The notes below the pieces were generated by a model. It ran no database searches. It was not told where the DNA came from and saw nothing but the letters and a program-made list of their open reading frames with translations. Below are positions 1 to 5,478 of a DNA stretch of 7,500 nt, in pieces. Where the stretch lies: contig CAZTYH010000095.1 of assembly GCA_964617565.1 (NCBI GenBank), positions 1 to 7,500 of the forward strand, in the 5' to 3' direction. The translations under genes and the position numbers were made by a program. The DNA is from JAKJGV01 sp964617565. GTDB taxonomy: Bacteria > Verrucomicrobiota > Kiritimatiellia > CAIQIC01 > JAGNIJ01. Positions within the stretch are counted from its first letter, which is position 1. Each line of letters opens with the position of its first letter.

Positions 1-317
1 ACGTCGGACTTGCCGATGAACGTCACACCGTCTTCGACGGAGAGGCGCTTCGACTTGATATCGCCGTGGATATTGGCCGTGGCCTTCATCGCGATCTTGT
101 CCTTCGCCGTGATGGAGCCGTTCACCGTGCCTTCGACGGAAACGGAGTTGGCGACAATCGTGCCCTTGAGCGTGGCTGTTTTGCCGAGAACGGCATCGCC
201 TTCGCAGACGAGATCGCCCTCGAGCTTGCCGTCGAGTTGCACGGAACCCGCGCTCTTGATGGTACCCTTGATTTCGACTTCAGACGTGATAACGGACATG
301 GAGGCTTCGCCAGCCAT
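1..317 (-). CDS. Bactofilin family cytoskeletal protein (3' end outside window)
   Basis: Bactofilins (polymer-forming cytoskeletal proteins, formerly DUF583) self-assemble into filaments without nucleotide, usually on the inner face of the membrane, and act in cell shape, stalk formation or placing envelope enzymes. The 105 visible residues show the family's right-handed beta-helix repeat. Short strands recur about every 16-18 residues and end in Gly turns: EIKGTI (15-20), VQLDGKLEGDL (26-36), ATLKGTIVA (48-56), VSVEGTVNGSI (59-69), ATANIHGDI (79-87) and LSVEDGVTFIG (92-102). There is no signal peptide or membrane segment, as expected. The start is ATG at 317-315 with a strong Shine-Dalgarno (AAGGAAGGGAG on the minus strand, 325-335) 7 nt upstream. 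The gene leaves the window at its C-terminus, so length and tail are unknown. It is divergent from the amidohydrolase gene. Family call is secure; cellular role is not determinable here. Confidence 0.9.
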   Translation of the reverse strand, partial: MAGEASMSVITSEVEIKGTIKSAGSVQLDGKLEGDLVCEGDAVLGKTATLKGTIVANSVSVEGTVNGSITAKDKIAMKATANIHGDIKSKRLSVEDGVTFIGKSD

Positions 318-386
318 AGTAATACTCCCTTCCTTAATGTTAAATACAATGGACCGCCCCGCCGCACAGCCGGCGGGTCAGACCGT

Positions 387-414
387 ACTATAAAAGCGCG
401 CGTTGGCAGTACAA
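387..414 (-). promoter_or_regulatory. Candidate sigma-70-type promoter for the bactofilin gene
   Basis: On the minus strand there is TTGTAC (409-414) as -35, a 16-bp spacer, and TATAGT (387-392) as -10, which matches 5 of 6 consensus bases. The -35 matches only 3 of 6. A start near position 380 would give a leader of about 60 nt before the ATG. The two palindromes at 424-475 lie directly upstream of this -35. This is prediction by eye only. Confidence 0.4.
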
Positions 415-423
415 GCATCAATA

Positions 424-444
424 TTTTTCCAGACATTGGAAAAA
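424..444. promoter_or_regulatory. Palindromic operator-like site 1 (TTTTTCCA-N5-TGGAAAAA)
   Basis: Perfect 8-bp arms, TTTTTCCA (424-431) and TGGAAAAA (437-444), flank the 5-bp centre GACAT. The site lies in the divergent region between the bactofilin and ssnA genes and is paired with a near-identical site 31 bp to the right. The symmetry and size suit a dimeric helix-turn-helix regulator. It is not followed by a T-run, so a terminator is unlikely. The regulator is not in the window. Confidence 0.6.
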
Positions 445-454
445 TTTCGGGGTA

Positions 455-475
455 GTTTTCCAATGATTGGAAAAA
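455..475. promoter_or_regulatory. Palindromic operator-like site 2 (TTTTCCAAT-G-ATTGGAAAA)
   Basis: Nine-base arms TTTTCCAAT (456-464) and ATTGGAAAA (466-474) flank a single central G, a perfect 19-bp palindrome. It shares the TTTTCCA/TGGAAAA half-sites and spacing with site 1. The centres are at 434 and 465, 31 bp apart or about three helical turns, so both sites present the same DNA face. This site ends about 10 bp before the ssnA Shine-Dalgarno, so a bound protein would probably block ssnA transcription. I recall similar palindromes in Kiritimatiellota-type genomes, but that is memory, not checked. Confidence 0.6.
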
Positions 476-497
476 CCGCGTGCGAAGGAGGCTCATG

Positions 498-1820
498 ATG
501 AGTTCTTTGCTGATCCGAAACGGAACGCTGGTGACGCTGAACGCGAAGCAGGAAGTGATCGAAGGCGGCAGCGTTTACATCGAAGGCACAAAAATCGTCG
601 AAGCCGGCAAATTCTCCGACAACAAGCATCGCGCGGATCGTGTGCTGGACGCGAAGGGCGGTGTGATCATGCCCGGCCTGATCAATGCGCACCATCATCT
701 CTATTCCACCTTCGCGCGCGGTTTCGTGCCGCCGGGCCGTCCCGCCGAAAATTTCAAGGAAATCCTCGAGCAGCTCTGGTGGAAACTCGACTACGCATTG
801 GACGCGGAGGATGTGTATTACTCCGCGCTGCTGGTGCTGCTTGATTGCGTGAAACTGGGCTGCACGACGGTCATTGACCATCACGCCTCCCCGATGTGCC
901 GCGACGGAAGCCTGGACCAGATCGAACGCGCGTTCCGCGAGGCGGGCATCAACGGGTGCCTGTGCTACGAAGTTTCGGATCGCAACGTCATCGGCGGCGG
1001 GGTGGAGGAGAACGAGCGCTTCATCAAAAAGTGCCGCGCCTCGGGCGATGATCAGATCACGGCGTTGTTCGGTCTTCACGCCTCCATGACGATCGGGCGC
1101 GAAACGATGGAGCGTTGTGCCGAAATTGCGCGGCGCACCGATACCGGCTTTCATGTTCACGCGGCGGAGGATGCGATTGACCAGGAGGTGACGCAGAAGG
1201 AATTCGGCGCGCGGGTGATGGAGCGATTCCGCGACGCGGGCGTGACGGGTCCGAAAACGATCTTTGTTCACGGCATTCATTTGAACGAGCGGGAGTTCGA
1301 CATCCTTGCGGAAACGAAGTCCATGCTGCTGCACAACCCCGAATCGAACATGAACAATGCGGTGGGCGCGGCGAAGTGGCTGGATGCGCTGAAGCGCGGC
1401 GTGCTGGTGGGGTTGGGGACGGACGGCATGGCGTCGGCCATGATCGCCTCCGCGCGCGCGGCCTACCTGCTGCAGCGTCACCAGTTGCACGATCCGCGCG
1501 TGGCGTTCGGGGAATCGTGCGAGCTGCTGCTGCGGAACAACGCGGAGATTTGCGGGCGGATTTTCAAGGACAGGCGCGGCGTATTGGAGCCGGGCGCGCT
1601 GGCGGATGTGATCGTGCTGGATTACGTGCCGCTGACGCCGATGAGCGCGGGCAACTTTTACGGTCATTTCCTGTTCGGGCTGAATTACGCACCGGTCACC
1701 ACCACGGTATGTCGCGGGCGCGTGTTGCTGGAAAACGGCGCGCTTTGTGGGGTGGATGAGGCTGCGCTGCGCTGCGCCGGCATCGAGCGCGCGGTGAAGT
1801 TGTGGAAGCGGATCAAGTAA
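498..1820 (+). CDS. ssnA: SsnA-type amidohydrolase (ATZ/TRZ-like aminohydrolase)
   Basis: This 440-residue cytosolic metal-dependent hydrolase belongs to the amidohydrolase superfamily. It resembles E. coli SsnA (about 442 residues), a putative aminohydrolase linked in other genomes to purine breakdown and selenium-dependent molybdenum hydroxylases; its substrate is not firmly known. The TIM-barrel metal-site residues are present: H65 and H67 in INAHHHLYS, H221 and E224 in FHVHAAED, H258 in VHG, and D309 in GTDG. The LWWKLDYALD (94-103) and VIDHHASP (125-132) segments are SsnA-like. A strong GAAGGAGG (484-491) precedes two adjacent ATGs at 495 and 498. I chose 498 because its 6-nt spacing is better; starting at 495 adds one Met. 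A GTG at 480 in the same frame lies upstream of the Shine-Dalgarno and is rejected. No xanthine dehydrogenase-like or selenium gene is within reach, so the gene looks isolated. Deamination of a purine or pyrimidine is the likeliest reaction, but this is inferred. Confidence 0.85.
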   Translation: MSSLLIRNGTLVTLNAKQEVIEGGSVYIEGTKIVEAGKFSDNKHRADRVLDAKGGVIMPGLINAHHHLYSTFARGFVPPGRPAENFKEILEQLWWKLDYALDAEDVYYSALLVLLDCVKLGCTTVIDHHASPMCRDGSLDQIERAFREAGINGCLCYEVSDRNVIGGGVEENERFIKKCRASGDDQITALFGLHASMTIGRETMERCAEIARRTDTGFHVHAAEDAIDQEVTQKEFGARVMERFRDAGVTGPKTIFVHGIHLNEREFDILAETKSMLLHNPESNMNNAVGAAKWLDALKRGVLVGLGTDGMASAMIASARAAYLLQRHQLHDPRVAFGESCELLLRNNAEICGRIFKDRRGVLEPGALADVIVLDYVPLTPMSAGNFYGHFLFGLNYAPVTTTVCRGRVLLENGALCGVDEAALRCAGIERAVKLWKRIK

Positions 1821-1829
1821 TAACAGGAG

Positions 1830-1852
1830 GACCCATGATGTGTGGGTCGTTT
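1830..1852 (+). terminator. Weak hairpin after ssnA, possible terminator
   Basis: The 6-bp stem GACCCA (1830-1835) / TGGGTC (1843-1848), with a 7-nt loop, begins 10 nt after the ssnA stop. It is followed only by GTTTC, so the U-tract is poor. The same stretch also holds AGGAGG and two ATGs, so it could instead be the start region of a tiny ORF (see findings). Confidence 0.35.
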
Positions 1853-1930
1853 CAGGGTGCCGGGGAAGAGCTTTTCCTTTGCCGATTTCTCTTGCAATCC
1901 GGGGGGGCGATAGGGTACATGCGCCGATGA

Positions 1931-1970
1931 ATTCACTCGGGAGTGGTGGTCGCGGGCTCGTCGCGTGAAT
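1931..1970 (+). promoter_or_regulatory. Structured leader upstream of the RRM gene
   Basis: Ahead of the RNA-binding protein gene are two mutually exclusive pairings. ATTCAC (1931-1936) can pair with GTGAAT (1965-1970), enclosing CGCG (1951-1954) / CGCG (1962-1965). Alternatively CACT (1934-1937) can pair with AGTG (1942-1945) around a CGGG tetraloop. Small RRM genes in cyanobacteria are often cold-induced, so a temperature-sensitive leader is conceivable, but nothing here proves it. Further upstream, TTGCAA (1892-1897) is a possible -35, but no -10 at standard spacing is convincing. Confidence 0.25.
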
Positions 1971-2006
1971 GGGAAGAGATACAGGCGACCTTGTAGGAAG
2001 AAGAAG

Positions 2007-2297
2007 ATGAACATATTCGTAGGGAATCTGTCGTTTAAGGCTGCTGACAGTGACTTGCGGCAGGCATTCGAGGCGCACGGCCAGGTTTCGTCGGCCAGTG
2101 TGATCATGGACAAGTTCACGGGCAAGTCCCGCGGATTCGGTTTCGTCGAAATGCCGAACGAGGCGGAAGCCAAGGCGGCGATCGACGCGCTGAACAACAG
2201 CGATATGTGCGGGCGCCAGATTCGAGTGAATGAAGCGAGACCTCGCGAGGAGCGTGCTCCCCGCGGTGATCGCGGACCGAAGAACAACCGCTGGTAA
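2007..2297 (+). CDS. Small RRM-domain RNA-binding protein
   Basis: A 96-residue cytoplasmic protein made of one RNA recognition motif plus a short basic tail. RNP2 is IFVGNL (3-8) and RNP1 is RGFGFVEM (42-49); their aromatics F4, F44 and F46 are the usual RNA-stacking residues. The helices fall around 14-25 and 51-63, and the last strand ends at IRVNEARP (72-79). The tail (80-96) is rich in Arg, Gly and Pro and short compared with eukaryotic Gly-rich RRM proteins, but typical of bacterial forms (cyanobacterial Rbp-like). Such proteins bind single-stranded RNA and are often cold-responsive, though no target can be inferred here. The ATG at 2007 has AGGAAG (1995-2000) 6 nt upstream. The gene stands alone and ends at a strong terminator about 75 bp downstream, so it is probably monocistronic. 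Confidence 0.92.
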   Translation: MNIFVGNLSFKAADSDLRQAFEAHGQVSSASVIMDKFTGKSRGFGFVEMPNEAEAKAAIDALNNSDMCGRQIRVNEARPREERAPRGDRGPKNNRW

Positions 2298-2310
2298 TCG
2301 GCGGCTTGTT

Positions 2311-2335
2311 GCGAGGCATAAATAGAAATGCTCGC
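2311..2335 (+). other. Hairpin in the 3' UTR of the RRM gene
   Basis: GCGA(G)GCAT (2311-2319) pairs with ATGCTCGC (2328-2335), giving eight base pairs with one bulged G around an 8-nt A-rich loop. It lies between the stop codon and the terminator. It may stabilise the transcript end or belong to a 3'-UTR-derived small RNA. The pairing is visible; any role is conjecture. Confidence 0.3.
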
Positions 2336-2370
2336 GGGGGCTTGTTCTCTCGCGGCATTAAACAGGCTGG

Positions 2371-2411
2371 AACGGGTCATCTCCCTTTGCCGGAGGTGAC
2401 CCGTTTTTTTT
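2371..2411 (+). terminator. Strong rho-independent terminator of the RRM gene
   Basis: The left arm 2371-2384 (AACGGGTCA then TCTCC) pairs with 2392-2405 (GGAGG then TGACCCGTT). This gives 14 pairs, one of them a G-T wobble, around the 7-nt loop 2385-2391. The stem runs into eight Ts at 2404-2411. It isolates the RRM gene from the PhoH-type gene downstream. Confidence 0.93.
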
Positions 2412-2530
2412 AGCGCTTGCGGATAAAGAATCTCTCAACACCGGACCCTTCGATGGGTACTGAATAGTTGCAGGATGAGTGCGTCTCAAACGGTCCACGC
2501 GGTCAACCCGAGGAACGAAATCCCACGCGT

Positions 2531-3714
2531 ATGAATAATTACATCATTGATACCAATGTTCTTCTTCACGATCCCAATGCCATCCATAAATACGCGGAGC
2601 ATCACATCATCATTCCCATCCGCGTGATCGAGGAGATTGATAATTTCAAGCGCGAGCTGAGCGAGCGCGGGCGCAGTGCGCGCCTCGTTTCCCGCATGCT
2701 GGATGAAATGCGGTCGCGCGGCAAGCTGTCGGAAGGCGTTCCGCTGGAACGCGGAGGCAGTCTGAAGATTGCGTTCGACGGGCATGTGAACGGCAACGGC
2801 AGCAGCGGCGGCAGCGCGGATTACCAGATCCTCAAGCTCGCAATGGATATTCGCGCGCGTGACACGGAGCGTGGCTGCATCGTGGTCAGCATGGACGTTA
2901 ACCTCCGCCTCAAGGCGGATGCCATGGGGCTCGATGCCGAAAACTACGAATATGGCCGTACCGACGTGGAAGAGATTTACATGGGGCACTCCGAACTGGA
3001 CGTGCCGGGCGAGGCCATCGAGGAGTTCATGGCGAAGGGCCGTGTGCCGCTTGAGGTCGGGGGCGATTCGCCGAACGAGTATGTCCTGCTCAAGGACATG
3101 GCGAACTCATCGCACACCGCGATGGGCCGGTACGACGGGGAGCAGCACGCCGTGGTGTCGCTGATTCGCGCGCCCGAGGAGATGCGGCCGATTCAACCGC
3201 GCAACAAGGAGCAGCACTTTGCGATTGATGCGCTGCTCGATGATCGGATCAAGATTGTCACGATCATCGGCAAGGCAGGCACGGGCAAGACGCTGCTGGC
3301 GATTGCGGCCGGACTGCACAAGACCCTGTGGGACAAAGTGTATCGGAAGATGCTGGTTTGCCGCCCGACGTTCCCGATGGGGAAGGACATCGGGTATTTG
3401 CCCGGCACGGTGGAGGAGAAGCTCAATCCCTGGATGCAGCCTGTTTACGATGCGCTGGATCTGTTGTCGAACGGACGGAGGGACCATTCGCAGCGGAACC
3501 GCGACGCGCTGGAGGCGGCCGGCCTGATCGCCGTGGAGCCGCTGACGTATATTCGCGGGCGCAGCATCCCGAATCAGTTTGTGGTGGTGGACGAGGCGCA
3601 AAACCTGACGCCGCTGGAAGTGAAGACGGTTATTACGCGCGTCGGTCACGGCGCGAAAATTATTCTGACGGGCGACATCTACCAGATAGACAATCCTTAC
3701 GTGGACGCGATGTC
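2531..3714 (+). CDS. phoH: PIN-PhoH family ATPase/ribonuclease (3' end lost in assembly gap)
   Basis: This fusion of an N-terminal PIN nuclease-like domain and a C-terminal PhoH P-loop NTPase resembles B. subtilis YlaK and the PhoH2 proteins, for which RNA helicase/RNase activity has been reported. The PIN domain (about 2-145) shows IIDTNVLLHDP with D7, VIEEID with E34/E35, D97 and SMDVNLRLKA with D122, the expected acidic metal-binding set. The PhoH domain has Walker A GKAGTGKT (247-254), CRPTFPMGKDIGYLPG (277-292), Walker B VVVDEAQN (351-358) and TGDIYQIDNPYVDA (380-393). The visible 394 codons run into Ns, so about the last 40-50 residues expected for the family are missing. ATG 2531 is chosen because the PIN domain begins there. 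Its Shine-Dalgarno is poor: AGGA at 2511-2514 is 16 nt away. An in-frame TTG at 2468 is unlikely. The gene forms its own unit after the terminator. Confidence 0.92.
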
Positions 3715-3814
3715 NNNNNNNNNNNNNNNNNNNNNNNNNNNNNNNNNNNNNNNNNNNNNNNNNNNNNNNNNNNNNNNNNNNNNNNNNNNNNNNNNNNNNN
3801 NNNNNNNNNNNNNN
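3715..3814. other. Assembly gap: 100 Ns
   Basis: A run of exactly 100 undetermined bases, the usual placeholder for a gap of unknown length. It removes the 3' ends of both flanking genes, the PhoH-type gene (plus) and the PEP-CTERM gene (minus). Any reading frame drawn across it is artificial. The join rests on scaffolding, so adjacency and distance are not proven by sequence. Confidence 0.98.
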
Positions 3815-4426
3815 CAGCGCGGCGGACGACAATCCGATCAGCGCGAGGGTGGATGGTTCAGGAATCGCTACGGTTGCATTGTCGAACCAGACTGAGCCGG
3901 ATCCGGTGATCGGATCGCCGGTGTTGAACACGACGAGGCGAAAACGCGCGGAATCCGCGACGGCTGGAACGGAACCGGAAACATTCAGGAGCTGCCACTC
4001 ATTCTGGAGCGTCGAATCCGTCAACACACTGCTTTGCAGGTTCATGCCCACCAACTCGACGCTGTTGGAATAAAAGAGCGTTTCAAGATAGACCTGCAAC
4101 GACGGAGCACCGGATATGTCGGTCATGGCATAGACCGATGCAGACCAGTCCTGTCCTCCCATCACGGGGATATCCTGCTTGGCCTCGAAAATCTGCCAGG
4201 CGTCCATCGGCGAAAAAAAGATGCGCAGTGATTCCAGGCCATTCTGAACCTGATCCGTATTGTCGAAATCAAAGTCGAACGAGGTTGTGGACCGATAGGG
4301 GTCCCATGCCGAATCGCCTGACTCTTCGAAGTCCGGATCGGAAAGCAAGTCCGCGGGCGCCGACCCCACGAACGAGACAAGCAGTAATGCAACAGCAACC
4401 AGCAACACCGAGCGCGACATAATCAT
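3815..4426 (-). CDS. PEP-CTERM sorted exported protein with jelly-roll-like domain (C-terminus in gap)
   Basis: The visible 204 residues start with a signal peptide (MIMSRS, then a Leu/Val-rich core, cleavage probably after SAPA near residue 25). A beta-rich domain follows, with the pattern of carbohydrate-binding-module-like jelly rolls: SDPDFEE near the start, an aromatic W...F core, and SVWFDNATV at the end. The protein then shows IPEPSTLALIGLSSAAL, the Pro-Glu-Pro motif and start of the C-terminal helix of a PEP-CTERM sorting signal. The gap hides the rest of the helix and its basic tail. Such proteins are processed by an exosortase (not in this window) and sent to the cell surface or extracellular matrix. 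Minus-strand AAGGAGGGAGGAA (4427-4439) serves two in-frame ATGs, at 4426 (6 nt after AAGGAGG) and 4420; either is possible. Ligand unknown; sugar binding is inferred only from the fold pattern. Confidence 0.85.
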
Positions 4427-4475
4427 TTCCTCCCTCCTTATTGTCAATCAGCGCACAATACGCAGATTCCAATAA

Positions 4476-4489
4476 TGAAAACGGTTACA
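4476..4489. promoter_or_regulatory. LacI-type operator O1 (TGAAAACGGTTACA)
   Basis: The 14-bp imperfect palindrome TGAAA-ACGG-TTACA has a central CG step, the form typical of LacI/GalR-family operators. One arm position differs from perfect symmetry. It lies just downstream of the predicted minus-strand -10, over the expected start site of the PEP-CTERM gene. Its centre is 22 bp from that of O2. Confidence 0.5.
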
Positions 4490-4519
4490 ATTAGTAATGT
4501 AACCGCTTACATTTGTCAA
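4490..4519 (-). promoter_or_regulatory. Promoter of the PEP-CTERM gene
   Basis: On the minus strand, a perfect -35 TTGACA (4514-4519) is followed by a 17-bp spacer and TACTAA/T (4490-4496) as -10. The start would be near 4483, giving a leader of about 57 nt to the ATG at 4426. The spacer is filled by operator O2 and the start region by O1, an arrangement expected for tight repression. The -10 is weak (3 of 6 at 17 bp, 4 of 6 at 18 bp). Confidence 0.55.
4498..4511. promoter_or_regulatory. LacI-type operator O2 (TGTAACCGCTTACA)
   Basis: TGTAA-CCGC-TTACA has perfect 5-bp arms around a central CG, extending to AATGTAA / TTACATT (4496-4513). This closely fits the general LacI/GalR operator form TGTAAnCGnTTACA. 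It sits exactly between the -35 and -10 of the PEP-CTERM promoter. It could also affect the divergent carboxypeptidase gene, for which I find no convincing promoter. No LacI-type regulator gene is in the window. Confidence 0.6.
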
Positions 4520-4600
4520 TTATGTTTATTTTCTTTTTTCTTGGGAATGGGCTTGGATATGTGTTTTGATCGGTTTTCTTGCTATGGAAGAAAGGTTAAA

Positions 4601-5473
4601 ATGCACCGATTTCAGCCTGTTCTGATTGCTGTTTTGCTGGTTGCTGCCGTTTCGGGGGTGGCGCAGGAACTTCCTGAAAAGGCCTCCGACCCCTATCTGG
4701 GTGCGATTGTGGTGGAAGCGGCAAGCGGTGAAGTGGTCTTTGAGGAGCGTGCCGATGAACAAGGCTATCCGGCCAGCGTGATCAAACTCCTGACGCTCCT
4801 GGTGGTGATCGAGCAGGTGGATGCGGGAGTGCTTTCGCTGGACGACATAGTTGTGGTCAGCGCAGAAGCGGAACGCATGGGCGGCTCGCAGGTTTACTTG
4901 AAAGAGCGCGAGATGTTCACCGTGGACGACCTGCTTTACGCGCTGATTGTTCAATCCGCAAACGATGCGGCGGTCGCATTGGCGGAGCGCGTGTCGGGCA
5001 GCAAGGATTCGTTCATCGAATTGATGGCTGAACGCGCGGCTCAGATCGGGATGAATTCCACGGAAGTCAATTCGGTTCACGGCCTTCCCCCGTCGCCGGG
5101 ACAGGAACCCGACCTGACGACTGCGCGCGATCTCGCGCTTTTATCGCGCGAGTTGGTGAAGCATCCCCGAATGCTGCACTATACGTCAACGCGGGAACGA
5201 CCTTTCAGAGACGGCGCATTCGTCATGCGTTCGCATAATCCTTTGCTGCTGACATTTCCCGGATGCGATGGGCTCAAGACGGGCTATTTTCGCAAGGCGG
5301 GATATTCAATGGCCGCCACGGCAGAGCGGCACGGGAACAGGCTTGTTGCCGTGATTCTGGACAGCAAGGACCGCGACGTCCGGAATCGCACGGCGGAAGA
5401 ATTGCTGGCGGAAGGATTCCGCGAACTCGCCCGCCGCCGCCGCGAACGCCATGCCACACCGCGCGCGAAGTAA
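4601..5473 (+). CDS. D-alanyl-D-alanine carboxypeptidase (S11 family, DacA/PBP5-like)
   Basis: This 290-residue exported serine peptidase is predicted to trim the terminal D-Ala from peptidoglycan pentapeptides in the periplasm, limiting cross-linking. All three penicillin-binding motifs are present: S59-V-I-K62 (catalytic Ser and Lys, in YPASVIKLLT), S119-A-N121, and K226-T-G228 (in GLKTGYFRKAGYSM). Residues 1-22 form a signal peptide ending in VSGVAQ. The protein stops soon after the catalytic domain (EELLAEGF near 266-273) in a basic Arg-rich tail. It therefore lacks the beta-rich C-terminal domain and amphipathic anchor of E. coli PBP5, which is common among short S11 enzymes. ATG 4601 is chosen because the signal peptide starts there and AGAAAGG (4589-4595) lies 5 nt upstream. 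An in-frame ATG at 4475 would pass through the operators and put 42 residues before the signal peptide. It converges with the DUF4412-like gene across 5 bp. Confidence 0.92.
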   Translation: MHRFQPVLIAVLLVAAVSGVAQELPEKASDPYLGAIVVEAASGEVVFEERADEQGYPASVIKLLTLLVVIEQVDAGVLSLDDIVVVSAEAERMGGSQVYLKEREMFTVDDLLYALIVQSANDAAVALAERVSGSKDSFIELMAERAAQIGMNSTEVNSVHGLPPSPGQEPDLTTARDLALLSRELVKHPRMLHYTSTRERPFRDGAFVMRSHNPLLLTFPGCDGLKTGYFRKAGYSMAATAERHGNRLVAVILDSKDRDVRNRTAEELLAEGFRELARRRRERHATPRAK

Positions 5474-5478
5474 ATCGT

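Noticed and set aside
378..2078. Long minus-strand open frame (566 codons) antisense to ssnA
   Set aside because: It lies opposite the well-supported amidohydrolase gene, encodes an Arg/His-rich low-quality protein with no domain I recognise, and fits a shadow frame in GC-rich coding DNA.
2303..2358. Direct repeat GGCTTGTT...GGCAT (2303-2319 and 2339-2358) after the RRM gene
   Set aside because: Only short blocks match, with different spacing. It is more simply part of the 3'-UTR hairpin region, with no sign of an attachment site or mobile element.
2468..3895. PhoH frame starting at TTG 2468 and continuing past the gap
   Set aside because: The TTG has no ribosome site, and the PIN domain begins at ATG 2531. 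Sequence right of the gap belongs to the opposing gene.
3107..4447. Continuous minus-strand frame joining the PEP-CTERM protein to sequence opposite the PhoH-type gene
   Set aside because: The join is made only by translating the 100 Ns. The part past the gap is antisense to the PhoH domain.
4520..4545. T-rich stretch (TTTATTTTCTTTTTTCTTGG) as a terminator tail
   Set aside because: No GC-rich stem precedes it. The palindromes upstream are operator-like and AT-rich, and no plus-strand gene ends there.
4475..4600. Upstream ATG at 4475 giving a longer carboxypeptidase
   Set aside because: It would translate through the promoter/operator region, has no Shine-Dalgarno, and places 42 residues ahead of a clear signal peptide at 4601.
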